Positions 35,418 through 45,237 of a DNA stretch of 47,831 bases are shown here, piece after piece (the first letter of the stretch is position 1; each line of letters begins with the position of its first letter). The stretch comes from an uncultured Pelagibacteraceae bacterium (lineage in GTDB: Bacteria; Pseudomonadota; Alphaproteobacteria; Pelagibacterales; Pelagibacteraceae), in contig CACLIZ010000006.1 of NCBI GenBank assembly GCA_902607115.1, positions 1 to 47,831 of the forward strand. Reading direction: 5' to 3'. A program made the position numbers and the translations under genes. The notes beneath the pieces are model-generated. The model had not been told where the DNA came from. It did not search any database and worked only from the letters and a program-made list of their open reading frames with translations.

Positions 35418-36191
35418 TTAAATAAATTTTTTCATTTTGTTTAATGGCTTTAATTCCAATCCATTTTCCAACAAATTATTTTTAATTGATTTGGCTGTAG
35501 CTAATGAACTCGAATTATCTCCGTGTATGCAAATAGAGTCGATTTCACAAGGTATCTGCTTGCCACTGTGGCAATTTATTGCCTGATTTTTTACCATACT
35601 AAGTACATGTTTTTTTGCTTGTTCTGGATCGGTAATTAAAGCATTAGGTTTAGATCTTGATACTAGATTTCCATCATCCTCGTAGTTTCTATCAGCAAAA
35701 ATTTCACATGCTATTTTCATTCCTAGTTTTTTTGCTGCGATTTCCATTTTTGAACCTGTCGGAACTAGATAGATCATATCTTTATCAATCTCATTTACAG
35801 CTTTTGCTATAGTTGTTGCAAGTTCTAAGTCTTCACAAGCCATGTTATTTAAGGCTCCGTGCGGTTTAATATGAGTTACATTTTCATTGTGATTAAAAGC
35901 AATTCTTTGAAGAATTTCATATTGATCAATTATGATTTTTTTAATCTCTGATGAAGATAAATTCATTCTTTTACGTCCAAAATTTTCAGGATCATTAAAT
36001 GATGGATGGGCACCAACACTAACATTGTTATCTTTGGATATTTTAATCACCTGATCCATAGTTTCCTCATCTCCTGCGTGGTAGCCACAGGCAACATTAG
36101 CTGAATTTACAATTCCTAAAAGGAAAGGATCATTTTCATTATTGTGGAGTTTAGATTTTTCTCCTAAATCACAGTTGATATTAATTTCCAT
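35418..36191 (-). CDS. pxpA: 5-oxoprolinase subunit A (LamB/YcsF family)
   Basis: A 257-residue LamB/YcsF protein: INCDLGE at 4-10, ANVACGYHAGD near 33-43, GAHPSFNDPENFGR near 57-70, HIKPHGALNN near 105-114 and CIHGD near 220. With PxpB and PxpC it hydrolyses ATP to open 5-oxoproline (pyroglutamate) to glutamate. Here pxpA is on the opposite strand, its start only 27 bases from that of pxpB, so the set is split into divergent arms rather than one operon. Confidence 0.93.
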   Translation of the reverse strand: MEININCDLGEKSKLHNNENDPFLLGIVNSANVACGYHAGDEETMDQVIKISKDNNVSVGAHPSFNDPENFGRKRMNLSSSEIKKIIIDQYEILQRIAFNHNENVTHIKPHGALNNMACEDLELATTIAKAVNEIDKDMIYLVPTGSKMEIAAKKLGMKIACEIFADRNYEDDGNLVSRSKPNALITDPEQAKKHVLSMVKNQAINCHSGKQIPCEIDSICIHGDNSSSLATAKSIKNNLLENGLELKPLNKMKKFI

Positions 36192-36218
36192 AGTTTTAAA
36201 ACTTGATTATAACATAGG

Positions 36219-36893
36219 ATGATTAAAAATATATTAAATCTTGGAGATGCGGCTGTTTATTGTGACTTCGGCAAAGATGTCAATCAAGAAATTAATACTA
36301 ACGTAATCAAATATTTTAAAAATATTAAGGATAAAAATATTGAAGGAATTACAAATATTACACCCTCATATAATAAATTAATTGTGTCATTTGATTTAAT
36401 GGTAACAAATTATTCTAAAATAAAAAAAATAATCGAAAACATAGAAATAAATGAGAAAAGTGAAAAAGCAAAAAAATTTCTCGAAATACCAGTCTGCTGT
36501 GAGAAAAATCTAAAACTAGATAATGATAGAATTGAGAAAATACTTAAAATTAAATTTGATAAAATATTAGAAAATTTTTTTAATAAAGAATACTTCTGTT
36601 ATATGACTGGTTTTATTGCTGGTATGCCTTTTTTAGGAGATATAAATGAAAAATTAAGAGTAAAAAGATTAGAAACACCTAGAGTAAAAGTTCCCAAAGG
36701 ATCTGTAGGATTAACTGAACAATTTTGTAATATTTATACTTATGAAAGTCCAGGTGGATGGAATATAATTGGTAATACACCTTTAGAAATTTTTAATAAA
36801 GATAATCAAGATGATCCAGCATTAATAAATCCAGGAGATAAAGTTAAATTTAAGCAAATAACCAAAGATGAGTATGACAAAATCAAAAGTTAA
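36219..36893 (+). CDS. pxpB: 5-oxoprolinase subunit B (KipI-like)
   Basis: A 224-residue protein of the PxpB/KipI family: ILNLGDAAVYCDFG at the start, IPVCCE, and the conserved FIAGMPFLGDI... RLETPRVKVPKGSVGL and SPGGWNIIGNTPL blocks. It forms the ATP-using complex with PxpA and PxpC. It overlaps pxpC by 26 bases. The Bacillus sporulation-inhibitor name KipI is a side role of the same family. Confidence 0.92.
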   Translation: MIKNILNLGDAAVYCDFGKDVNQEINTNVIKYFKNIKDKNIEGITNITPSYNKLIVSFDLMVTNYSKIKKIIENIEINEKSEKAKKFLEIPVCCEKNLKLDNDRIEKILKIKFDKILENFFNKEYFCYMTGFIAGMPFLGDINEKLRVKRLETPRVKVPKGSVGLTEQFCNIYTYESPGGWNIIGNTPLEIFNKDNQDDPALINPGDKVKFKQITKDEYDKIKS

Positions 36894-37833
36894 TTTTTTC
36901 GAAGTTGAAAGGGCAGGAATAAATACAACTTTTCAAGATAGCGGAAGAAAAAATTTTAATCATATTGGAATTCCAATAAGTGGAGTTATGGATAGAAGAA
37001 ACTATATACTTGCAAATGCAATACTAAAAAAAGATTTAAATTCTCCAGTAATAGAGTTTGCTTACCAAGGTCCTTTATTAAAATATAATGGAGAAAAAAT
37101 ATTTTTTGTAATTACAGGAGATGTAAAATTTCAAATTATAAAAAATAATAAAGAAATAATTATTGGAGAGCCATACAGGGTTTTTCAAATTAAAAACAAC
37201 GATATAATTGATATTCTATCTACTAATAAATCTGTTTATGGGTACTTGTCTATAAGTGAAGATTTATTTCTTGATAAAACTTGGGGAAGCATCTCAACTA
37301 ATACAAAAGCAAGAATCGGATCTAATAATGGTGAAAAACTATCTAATAATCAAAAAATAAATATAGATCACAAAAATAACAATACATCTTTTACAAAATT
37401 AAATTATATCAATTCAAAGATTGAATACATTAGAGTAATAAAATCAACTAACTTTGATTATTTTACAGAAAAAGCAAAAAATTATTTTTTTAATAGTGAA
37501 TTTAAAGTTACTAAGTTATCTGACAGAATGGGTATGAGATTAGAGGGCAAAAATTTAGAAAATAAAGTAAGCACAAACATCAAATCAGAAGGATTAGTGA
37601 AAGGGGTAGTTCAAGTTACTAGCGACGGCAATCCAATAATTATGTTAGCTGACCATGGAACAATAGGTGGATATCCTAAAATTGCAAACGTAATAAGTGC
37701 AGATTTTGATAAACTTGTTCAAATGACACCTGGCTCTATTATAAAATTTAAACAAGTTACATTAGAAGAAGCTGAGAAATTATTTAAATTTTATAATTTA
37801 GAAACAAATAATTTAATAAACCAAATTTCGTGA
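36868..37833 (+). CDS. pxpC: 5-oxoprolinase subunit C (KipA / biotin-dependent carboxyltransferase-like)
   Basis: A 321-residue PxpC/KipA-family protein related to the urea-amidolyase central region: FQDSGRKNFNHIGIPISGVMDRR near the N-terminus, SDRMGMRLEG near the middle and VQVTSDGNPIIMLADHGTIGGYPKIANV in the C-terminal third. Starts at ATG 36868 or 36874. With pxpB it is in a tight operon that continues into the permease (GTGA overlap). Confidence 0.92.
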   Translation: MSMTKSKVNFFEVERAGINTTFQDSGRKNFNHIGIPISGVMDRRNYILANAILKKDLNSPVIEFAYQGPLLKYNGEKIFFVITGDVKFQIIKNNKEIIIGEPYRVFQIKNNDIIDILSTNKSVYGYLSISEDLFLDKTWGSISTNTKARIGSNNGEKLSNNQKINIDHKNNNTSFTKLNYINSKIEYIRVIKSTNFDYFTEKAKNYFFNSEFKVTKLSDRMGMRLEGKNLENKVSTNIKSEGLVKGVVQVTSDGNPIIMLADHGTIGGYPKIANVISADFDKLVQMTPGSIIKFKQVTLEEAEKLFKFYNLETNNLINQIS

Positions 37834-38702
37834 GCATATTATTTAAGATACCCGGTTATGTTTTAGTATTCTTAGGCGCAGTTACATTAAGTTTTGGTGG
37901 GTTAATTGTTAAATCATTTGAAGGTGCAACTTTATGGCAAATTTTGTTTTGGAGGTCTGTTTTTTTTTGTTTTGTTATAATTATTTTTTTATCAATTACC
38001 TATAAAAGACAATTTTTTAAGTCTTTGATTGACTCTGGCGTACCGGGCTTAATTGGTGGAATAATTTTAGGATGTGGATTTTTTGGATATGTATTTGCAA
38101 TGTATAATACTACTGTTGCAAATGCTAATTTTATAATTCAAACTCAAACTTTATTTTTAGCAATCTTTGGATATATTTTTCTAAAAGAAACTATTTCTAA
38201 AATTACACTAGCTTCAATAATTTTAGCTATATCAGGCATTATGCTAATGCTTGGCGACTCGCTAAGCTCAGGGCAAATTCTTGGTAACTTGATTGCATTT
38301 ATTATGCCAATTTCATTTGCAGTTCTTATTATAATTGTAAGAAAATATCCAAGTGTTGACATGGTTCCTTTACAATTGGTTGCCGGCATTGTGGCAATGA
38401 TTATTGGTTATCTATTTGCCGGCAGGGTAGATATTTCTTTACATGATATATTTTTAGGATTTTTGGCAGGATTTTTTCAAGTTGGTCTTGGATTTATTTT
38501 TATAACCATAGGTGCAAGAACTACGCCTTCTGCGGTTGTAGGAATTATCATGATGTCAGAAGCAATATTTGGACCTCTTTGGGCTTGGATTTTTATAAAT
38601 GAACAGCCACCATTTATTGTTCTTATTGGTGGTTCGATTGTTTTATTTGCAGTTTTGCTTCAATTTTTAAATAAATTTTTTTCAAAAAAAGGAGCAAATT
38701 AA
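37830..38702 (+). CDS. EamA/DMT-family permease
   Basis: A 290-residue, ten-helix drug/metabolite transporter with two EamA repeats (second repeat from about residue 150). The start is a GTG whose last two bases begin the pxpC stop (GTGA), so it is coupled to the oxoprolinase genes. EamA proteins mostly move amino acids and other metabolites, in or out. A link to glutamate or 5-oxoproline movement follows only from the operon. Confidence 0.85.
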   Translation: MSILFKIPGYVLVFLGAVTLSFGGLIVKSFEGATLWQILFWRSVFFCFVIIIFLSITYKRQFFKSLIDSGVPGLIGGIILGCGFFGYVFAMYNTTVANANFIIQTQTLFLAIFGYIFLKETISKITLASIILAISGIMLMLGDSLSSGQILGNLIAFIMPISFAVLIIIVRKYPSVDMVPLQLVAGIVAMIIGYLFAGRVDISLHDIFLGFLAGFFQVGLGFIFITIGARTTPSAVVGIIMMSEAIFGPLWAWIFINEQPPFIVLIGGSIVLFAVLLQFLNKFFSKKGAN

Positions 38703-38725
38703 AAAATTTGTGATATATTAAATCC

Positions 38726-38882
38726 GCGGAAGAGACTACTTAAATGTAGAGCCGAAGGAGCAACCACCCCGGAATCTCTCAGGCAAAAGGACCGCACATA
38801 TTAACTCTGGAAAAAGAACCACAGTTCTTGCCGAAGGAGCAAAACTCTCAGGCCAATAGACAGAGGGGGCAAGAGAGTTAAT
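38726..38882 (+). ncRNA. Tandem glycine riboswitch upstream of gcvT
   Basis: Two aptamers in tandem: the first from 38726 (P1 GCGG/CCGC closing at 38795) with GCCGAAGGAGCAA and CTCTCAGGCAAAAGGAC, the second from 38805 with GCCGAAGGAGCAA and CTCTCAGGC..., P1 CTCTG (38805-38809) with CAGAG (38861-38865). These are the invariant core segments of glycine riboswitches. Bases 38801-38808 can instead pair perfectly with 38874-38881, one base before the ATG, giving an off state. Glycine binding would favour P1 and expose the start, so the switch is predicted to turn gcvTHP on. Confidence 0.95.
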
Positions 38883-39986
38883 ATGATTAAAAAAACAACT
38901 TTATATAACCTTCACCAAAAAAATGGAGCTAAGCTTGTAGAATTTGCAGGTTATGAAATGCCGATTCAATACAAAGACGGGATTATCCAAGAACATAAAT
39001 TTACTAGATCAAATTGTGGAATATTTGATGTTTCTCATATGGGTCAATTATTTATATATGGTGATGAAAATTTAACTAATGACTTAGAAAATATTTTTCC
39101 ACTAGATTTAAAAAAATTGAATATTAACCAAAGCAAATATTCTTTTTTAATGAATGACAACGCAGGAATACATGATGATTTAATTATTACAAAAGTTACT
39201 GGGGGATATTTAATTATTCTAAATGCAGCATGTAAAGAAAATGATTTTAGAATAATAAAAGAAAAGTTGAATGATAAATATGATTTACAATTAAGTGACA
39301 AGCATTCATTAATTGCTATTCAAGGTCCAGAGGCAAAAAATATTTTAGAGAAAAATATCAATGGAGTGGATAAATTAAAATTTATGAATGGTGGAAACTT
39401 TAAATTTCAAAATTCAGACGCATACGTTACAAGATCAGGATATACAGGAGAAGATGGTTTTGAAGTTTCAATTGGAAATAATTATGCCGAAAGTTTTGTA
39501 GAAGAAATGCTTAAAATTGGAGCAAAATTAGCAGGACTTGGAGCAAGAGATACATTAAGACTTGAAGCAGGCCTATGTCTTTATGGCAATGATATTGGTA
39601 TGAATACTACACCAATAGAAGCAAATCTAAAATGGGCAATTTCCAAAAATAGAATAGATACTGAATACCCTGGATCAAAAATTATTAAAAACCAAATTAA
39701 ATCTGGTGTAGATAAAATTAGAGTAGGAATTAAACCTGAAAACAGAGTTATAGCTAGGGGAAATACAAAAATATTTAATAACGAAAAGAAAGAGATAGGA
39801 AAGATTACAAGCGGTACATTTGGTCCAAGCGTAGAACACTCAATTGCAATGGGATATGTTGAAAACAAATATGCAATTTTAAATACAAAGTTATTTTTAG
39901 AAGTGAGAGGAAAAAAAATTCCCGCAAATGTTTGTAATTTACCATTTTATAAAAAAAACTATGTTAAAGGAGAAATAAATGTCTGA
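38883..39986 (+). CDS. gcvT: Glycine cleavage system T protein (aminomethyltransferase)
   Basis: A 367-residue aminomethyltransferase that moves the methylene group from lipoyl-H protein to tetrahydrofolate and releases ammonia. Conserved blocks: [41 protein letters not shown]-like [13 protein letters not shown] and [18 protein letters not shown]. Its start is controlled by the glycine riboswitch. The stop overlaps gcvH by 8 bases. Confidence 0.97.
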   Translation: MIKKTTLYNLHQKNGAKLVEFAGYEMPIQYKDGIIQEHKFTRSNCGIFDVSHMGQLFIYGDENLTNDLENIFPLDLKKLNINQSKYSFLMNDNAGIHDDLIITKVTGGYLIILNAACKENDFRIIKEKLNDKYDLQLSDKHSLIAIQGPEAKNILEKNINGVDKLKFMNGGNFKFQNSDAYVTRSGYTGEDGFEVSIGNNYAESFVEEMLKIGAKLAGLGARDTLRLEAGLCLYGNDIGMNTTPIEANLKWAISKNRIDTEYPGSKIIKNQIKSGVDKIRVGIKPENRVIARGNTKIFNNEKKEIGKITSGTFGPSVEHSIAMGYVENKYAILNTKLFLEVRGKKIPANVCNLPFYKKNYVKGEINV

Positions 39987-40359
39987 TGTAAAATATTCTA
40001 AAGAGCATGAATGGTTAAAGTTAGATGGAGATATAGCAACTATCGGCATTACTAAACATGCAACAGAAATGTTGGGAGATATTGTATTTGCTGAATTGCC
40101 CGAAAAAGGCTCAAGTGTAGAAAAAGATGGCACAGCAGGTGTTGTTGAATCTACAAAAGCAGCGAGTGATGTTTATACTCCAATAAGTGGAGAGGTTGTT
40201 GATGCCAATCAATCGATAGTTGATGATCCTTCGAAAATTAATGCGGATCCAGAAGGAGATGCATGGTTTTTTAAATTAAAAATAAAAGATAAGAATGAAT
40301 TAGATACTTTAATGAATAAAGAAGAATATGATAAATTTGCCAAAGAAAGTGCTCAGTAA
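39979..40359 (+). CDS. gcvH: Glycine cleavage system H protein
   Basis: A 126-residue lipoyl carrier: [21 protein letters not shown] at the start and the lipoylation Lys60 in [17 protein letters not shown]. It shuttles the aminomethyl arm between P, T and L proteins. GGAGAAATAA before the ATG is the ribosome site. One-base overlap with gcvP (TAATG). The lpd (L protein) gene is not in the window, as is usual. Confidence 0.97.
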   Translation: MSDVKYSKEHEWLKLDGDIATIGITKHATEMLGDIVFAELPEKGSSVEKDGTAGVVESTKAASDVYTPISGEVVDANQSIVDDPSKINADPEGDAWFFKLKIKDKNELDTLMNKEEYDKFAKESAQ

Positions 40360-43223
40360 TGTTAGAAAATAATAGAAGTTTTTTTAGAAGACACATTGGA
40401 AATTCGGCTCAAGAACAAAAAAAAATGCTCAATGAATTGGGGTATAAAGATATTAAAGAGTTAATTTCAAAAACTGTACCAGAAAATATTTATTTTAAAG
40501 ATAATTTGACCATCGGTGAACCAAATTCAGAGTATGAGGCTTTACGAAAACTTAAAAATATTTCTAAACAAAATAAAATTTACTCAAACTTTTTAGGAAT
40601 GGGTTATTATGGAACTTATATACCCAATGTAATTTTAAGAAATATTTTAGAAAATCCAGGATGGTATACGTCCTATACACCTTATCAGCCTGAGGTAGCT
40701 CAGGGTAGATTAGAAATGTTGCTTAATTTTCAACAAATGATCACTGATTTTACTGGTATGGATATTGCAAATGCTTCACTGTTAGATGAAGGAACTGCAG
40801 CAGCAGAGGCAATGGGAATGAGTCACAGATTAAATAAAAAAGACAGTAAAATAGTATTTTTATCTGATAACTGCCACCCACAAACTATTGATGTAATTAA
40901 AACAAGAGCAGAGCCTCTTGGTTTAAAAATAATAATTGGAAATAATGAAAAAGATTTAGAAAATATAGCTGGAGATATAGTGTGCGGTATAATTCAGTAT
41001 CCAGGAAGTTTAGGAGAAATTAAAGATCCAAGCGAAATGATTAGCAAGATCCATAAAAAAAATGGAAAAGCAATTTTAATATGTGATCTTTTATCATTAG
41101 CCTTAATTAAAACACCAGCGGAATTAGGTGCAGATATTGCTGTCGGAAGTTCACAAAGGTTTGGCATCCCTATGGGTTATGGTGGCCCTCATGCAGCATT
41201 TTTTGCAACAAAAGATGAATTTAAAAGATCTATGCCAGGAAGAATAGTTGGAGTTTCTGTTGATAGACATGGCAACAAAGCTTACAGATTAGCATTACAA
41301 ACAAGAGAGCAACACATTAGAAGAGATAAAGCTACAAGCAATATTTGTACTGCTCAAGCTTTATTAGCAATAGTTTCAGCTGCCTTTGCAATTTACAATG
41401 GTCCAGAAGGAATAAAAAACATAGCAGAAAGAGTTTCACAATTAACAAATAATTTTGCAAATAAGCTAAAACAGTCAGGATATGAATTATACTCACAAAG
41501 CTTTTTTGATACTGTAACAATTAAAACAGGCGAAAAAACAGAAAAGATTTTTCAAAATGCTTTAAGTCAAAAAGTAAATATCAGAAAAGTGAACTCTGAA
41601 ATGTTAGCAGTTTCATTTGATCAGAAAAAAAATGTATATAGAGCTAATCAATTATTAAAAATATTTAATTCAGCAGAATCTATTAAAGATAATCCAACAG
41701 AAAGTTTACCAAACTTGCCAAAAAAACTTCTAAGATCCTCAAGTTATCTAGATCATCCTGTGTTTAACAATTATCATTCAGAAACGGAAATGCTTAGATA
41801 TCTTAAAAAATTGGAAGATAAAGATATAGCATTAAATAGATCTATGATTGCCCTAGGATCTTGTACAATGAAACTAAATGCTGTAGCTGAAATGATACCA
41901 GTCTCATGGAGAGAGTTTTCAGAACCTCATCCTTTTACTCCCGTTGAACAAATGGATGGATATAGAAATTTGTTTACGGATTTAAAAAATTGGCTGAGAT
42001 CTATCACAGGTTTTTCAGGAGTATCGTTACAACCAAATGCCGGTGCACAAGGAGAATATGCGGGTTTGATGGTAATTAAAAAATTTCATTTTGAGAAAGG
42101 CAATCAGAACAGAGATGTATGTTTAATACCAAGCTCTGCTCATGGAACAAACCCAGCTAGTGCTCAAATGGTAGGAATGAAAGTAGTAGTAGTTAATTGT
42201 GATAAAGAAGGCAACGTAGACATAAATGATTTAAAAAATAAAGCAGAAAAATATTCTGAAAATTTAGCTGCTCTAATGGTAACTTATCCTTCTACACATG
42301 GAGTTTTTGAAGAAAAAATTACAGAAATATGTGATTTAATTCACAAGCATGGAGGTCAAGTTTACATGGATGGAGCAAATTTAAATGCTTTAGTTGGTAT
42401 CGCAAGACCTGGAAATTTTGGTCCAGACGTATGTCATATAAATTTACATAAAACTTTTTGTATTCCACATGGTGGCGGCGGGCCTGGAATGGGACCTATA
42501 GCGTGTAAAAGACATTTAGAACCTTTTCTTCCTAATCATCCTGTAATTAAAGATTGTGGTCCCGCTTCTGGAATTGGATCTATTTCAGCAGCACCTTGGG
42601 GTAGCGCAAGTATTTTAGCTATTTCATGGATGTATATAAAAATGATGGGATCCGAAGGATTGAGAATTGCGACTGAAAATGCAATACTTAATGCAAATTA
42701 TGTAGCTTATAAACTGAAAGACTTTTTTCCAATTTTATACAAAGGAAAAAACGGAAACGTTGCCCATGAGTGTATAATTGATATTAGACCAATAAAAAAT
42801 GACACAGGCATAACTGAAGAAGATATAGCCAAACGTCTTATTGATTTTGGTTTTCATGCACCAACAATGTCTTGGCCAGTAGCGGGAACAATGATGATTG
42901 AACCAACAGAAAGTGAAAGTCTAAGAGAATTAGATAGATTTTGTAATGCACTAATAACTATCAAGAGTGAAATAGATAAAATTAAGTCGGGTGAATATGA
43001 CAAAACTGATAATCCAATTAAAAATGCGCCTCATACAGATGTTGAATTAGTATCTAATGAATGGAAACATAAATATTCAAGAGAAGATGCTGCTTACCCC
43101 GCTGTGTATTTAAAAGAAAATAAATTTTGGCCTCCAGTTGCAAGGGTTGACAATGTTTATGGAGATAAAAATTTATTTTGTTCTTGTCCTAGCATGGATG
43201 AGTTCAAAGAAGATGCTGCATAA
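40359..43223 (+). CDS. gcvP: Glycine dehydrogenase (decarboxylating), P protein, single chain
   Basis: A 954-residue full-length P protein, so not split into two subunits. The PLP lysine is Lys698 in NLHKTFCIPHGGGGPGMGP; the N-terminal half has the matching inactive-half features (GMGYYGTYIPNVILRN, DEGTAAAEAM). It decarboxylates glycine and loads the H protein. Together with T and H it yields methylene-THF, NADH and ammonia from glycine, matching the glycine/serine and C1 economy of SAR11. Confidence 0.98.
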   Translation: MLENNRSFFRRHIGNSAQEQKKMLNELGYKDIKELISKTVPENIYFKDNLTIGEPNSEYEALRKLKNISKQNKIYSNFLGMGYYGTYIPNVILRNILENPGWYTSYTPYQPEVAQGRLEMLLNFQQMITDFTGMDIANASLLDEGTAAAEAMGMSHRLNKKDSKIVFLSDNCHPQTIDVIKTRAEPLGLKIIIGNNEKDLENIAGDIVCGIIQYPGSLGEIKDPSEMISKIHKKNGKAILICDLLSLALIKTPAELGADIAVGSSQRFGIPMGYGGPHAAFFATKDEFKRSMPGRIVGVSVDRHGNKAYRLALQTREQHIRRDKATSNICTAQALLAIVSAAFAIYNGPEGIKNIAERVSQLTNNFANKLKQSGYELYSQSFFDTVTIKTGEKTEKIFQNALSQKVNIRKVNSEMLAVSFDQKKNVYRANQLLKIFNSAESIKDNPTESLPNLPKKLLRSSSYLDHPVFNNYHSETEMLRYLKKLEDKDIALNRSMIALGSCTMKLNAVAEMIPVSWREFSEPHPFTPVEQMDGYRNLFTDLKNWLRSITGFSGVSLQPNAGAQGEYAGLMVIKKFHFEKGNQNRDVCLIPSSAHGTNPASAQMVGMKVVVVNCDKEGNVDINDLKNKAEKYSENLAALMVTYPSTHGVFEEKITEICDLIHKHGGQVYMDGANLNALVGIARPGNFGPDVCHINLHKTFCIPHGGGGPGMGPIACKRHLEPFLPNHPVIKDCGPASGIGSISAAPWGSASILAISWMYIKMMGSEGLRIATENAILNANYVAYKLKDFFPILYKGKNGNVAHECIIDIRPIKNDTGITEEDIAKRLIDFGFHAPTMSWPVAGTMMIEPTESESLRELDRFCNALITIKSEIDKIKSGEYDKTDNPIKNAPHTDVELVSNEWKHKYSREDAAYPAVYLKENKFWPPVARVDNVYGDKNLFCSCPSMDEFKEDAA

Positions 43224-43229
43224 TTCTTA

Positions 43230-44468
43230 ATGAAAATAGCAGTAGTTGGATCAGGAATATCTGGATTAAGTGCAGCTTACCACTTATCAAAAAAACATAA
43301 AGTAGATCTTTTCGAAAAAGACGATCATTTTGGAGGTCATTCTTATACATTAGACCTTAATGTAAATAATAAAAAAATATCAGCAGACATTGGTTTCATA
43401 GTTTTTAATTATAAAACTTATCCTAATCTTATTAATTTTTTCAAAGACAATTCAATCGAGATAGAAAAAAGCAATATGTCTTTTTCAGTATCAGTAAAAG
43501 ATACAAATTTTGAATATTGTGGCAATGGTATTTCAGGTATGTTTTGTAATAAATCAAACATATTTAACTTAAAATTTTTAAAAATGTTTTTTGATGTAAT
43601 AAAATTTTATAAAAAAAACGAAAACCTAAAGTTAGCTGACAATAAATTAACTCTTGGAGAGTATTTAAATAAAGAAAAATTATCTAAAGAGTTTATTGAT
43701 TATCACATTATCCCAATGGTCGCAGCTATTTGGTCTATGCCACCCTATGAAGCTAGTCAAATGCCATTAAGTTTTTTTTTAAAATTTTTCCAAAATCATG
43801 GTTTATTTAAATTAAAAAATAGACCTCAATGGTACACAGTTTCAAACAGAAGCAGAACATATGTAAATAAAATTCTTAATAAAATAAGTGGAGAGCATTA
43901 TAAAAATTATAAAATTAATTTAATTAAAAGACACAAGGAAAATATTGAAATATTTTATGGAGAAAAAAATGAATTCTTTTCATATGATAAAGTAGTAATA
44001 GCAACACATGCAGATGAGGCATTATCAATACTAGAAAATCCAACAGAAGACGAAAAAAATTTGCTTTCAAATTTTAAATATAAAAGCAATTTAGCTGTAA
44101 TCCATACAGATAAAAACCAAATGCCTACAAATAAAAAAGCGTGGAGTGCATGGAATGCGAAATTAAATAAAAACGTTAGAGAAAATTCATCTGTAACTTA
44201 TTGGTTAAACTTGTTGCAAAATTTAAAAATTGATGAAGATATTTTTTTATCTCTCAATCCTTTTGATAGAATTGATGAACAAAAAATACTCAACAAAGTA
44301 AGTTTCATGCACCCATATTATGATAAATTAGCACTTGAAAATCAGACTGAATTGAAAAAACTTCAAAATGTAAATAATACCTTATTTTGTGGGAGTTATT
44401 TTGGATCTGGATTCCATGAAGATGGAATAACTTCTTCAATAGATATGTTAAAATCAATTAATGATTAA
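43230..44468 (+). CDS. FAD-dependent amine-oxidase-like oxidoreductase
   Basis: A 412-residue NAD(P)/FAD-binding protein: GSGISG at 7-12 with AAYHLS and FEKDDHFGGHSYT, the standard opening of the flavin amine-oxidase/phytoene-desaturase superfamily. SADIGFIVFNYKTYPNL and the late CGSYFGSGFHEDGITSS fit the subgroup found next to DUF1365 and CFA-type genes. It likely oxidises or desaturates a lipid-linked substrate. It overlaps the DUF1365 gene by 8 bases. Confidence 0.88.
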   Translation: MKIAVVGSGISGLSAAYHLSKKHKVDLFEKDDHFGGHSYTLDLNVNNKKISADIGFIVFNYKTYPNLINFFKDNSIEIEKSNMSFSVSVKDTNFEYCGNGISGMFCNKSNIFNLKFLKMFFDVIKFYKKNENLKLADNKLTLGEYLNKEKLSKEFIDYHIIPMVAAIWSMPPYEASQMPLSFFLKFFQNHGLFKLKNRPQWYTVSNRSRTYVNKILNKISGEHYKNYKINLIKRHKENIEIFYGEKNEFFSYDKVVIATHADEALSILENPTEDEKNLLSNFKYKSNLAVIHTDKNQMPTNKKAWSAWNAKLNKNVRENSSVTYWLNLLQNLKIDEDIFLSLNPFDRIDEQKILNKVSFMHPYYDKLALENQTELKKLQNVNNTLFCGSYFGSGFHEDGITSSIDMLKSIND

Positions 44469-45237
44469 GTATTCTAAGATTTACTCAGGTCAAGTAATAC
44501 ACACAAGATTTAAACCTAAAAAACATCATTTTAAATATAAAGTATTCAGTTTGTTAATTGATTTAGATGAAATCAGTGAAATAAATAATAATTTAAATTT
44601 TTTTTCATATAATAAATTTAATTTAATTAGTTTTTTTGACATAGATCATGGAAATAGAGACGGCAAAAATGTTAAAGAATGGGTAAAAGAAAACCTAATT
44701 AAAAAGAATATTAAATTTCAAAATATTAGAGTAGAAATTCTATGTTATCCAAGAATATTTGGTTACGTATTCAATCCACTTTCAATTTTATATATTTATA
44801 ATGAGAATAATGAATTAATCTCAATTTTTTATGAAGTTAAAAATACATTTGGAGAGCAACATACTTATATTTTTGAAACTAAAGATCAAACCTTAATAAA
44901 AAATAAATGTAATAAAAAGTTTCATGTATCACCTTTTATTGATATGGAATGTGAATACAATTTTAGTGTGACAAAGCCCGGAGACTCTATATCTGTTATA
45001 ATTAATCAATATGATAAAGAAGGTAAGCTTTTATTCGCCTCACAAGATGGAAAAAGCCAAGATTTTACTGCTAAAAATCTAATACTTAATTATTTAAAAC
45101 ATCCACTAATGACTTTTAAAGTAATAGTTGCAATACATTATGAAGCATTCAAACTTTGGCTTAAAAAAGTAAAATTGGTAAAAAAGAAAATTAAAATTTT
45201 AAATAAAGTAACATTTGAGACCAATGAGCATAAATAA
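44461..45237 (+). CDS. DUF1365 family protein
   Basis: A 258-residue DUF1365 protein. The family hallmark is CYPRIFGYVFNPLSILYIY near residues 97-115, preceded by HTRFKPKKHHFKYKVFSLLIDL. No catalytic role is established to my knowledge, but the family regularly neighbours CFA-type methyltransferases, and its Rhodobacter relative lies in the singlet-oxygen regulon. It overlaps the CFA gene by 14 bases. Confidence 0.88.
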   Translation: MIKYSKIYSGQVIHTRFKPKKHHFKYKVFSLLIDLDEISEINNNLNFFSYNKFNLISFFDIDHGNRDGKNVKEWVKENLIKKNIKFQNIRVEILCYPRIFGYVFNPLSILYIYNENNELISIFYEVKNTFGEQHTYIFETKDQTLIKNKCNKKFHVSPFIDMECEYNFSVTKPGDSISVIINQYDKEGKLLFASQDGKSQDFTAKNLILNYLKHPLMTFKVIVAIHYEAFKLWLKKVKLVKKKIKILNKVTFETNEHK

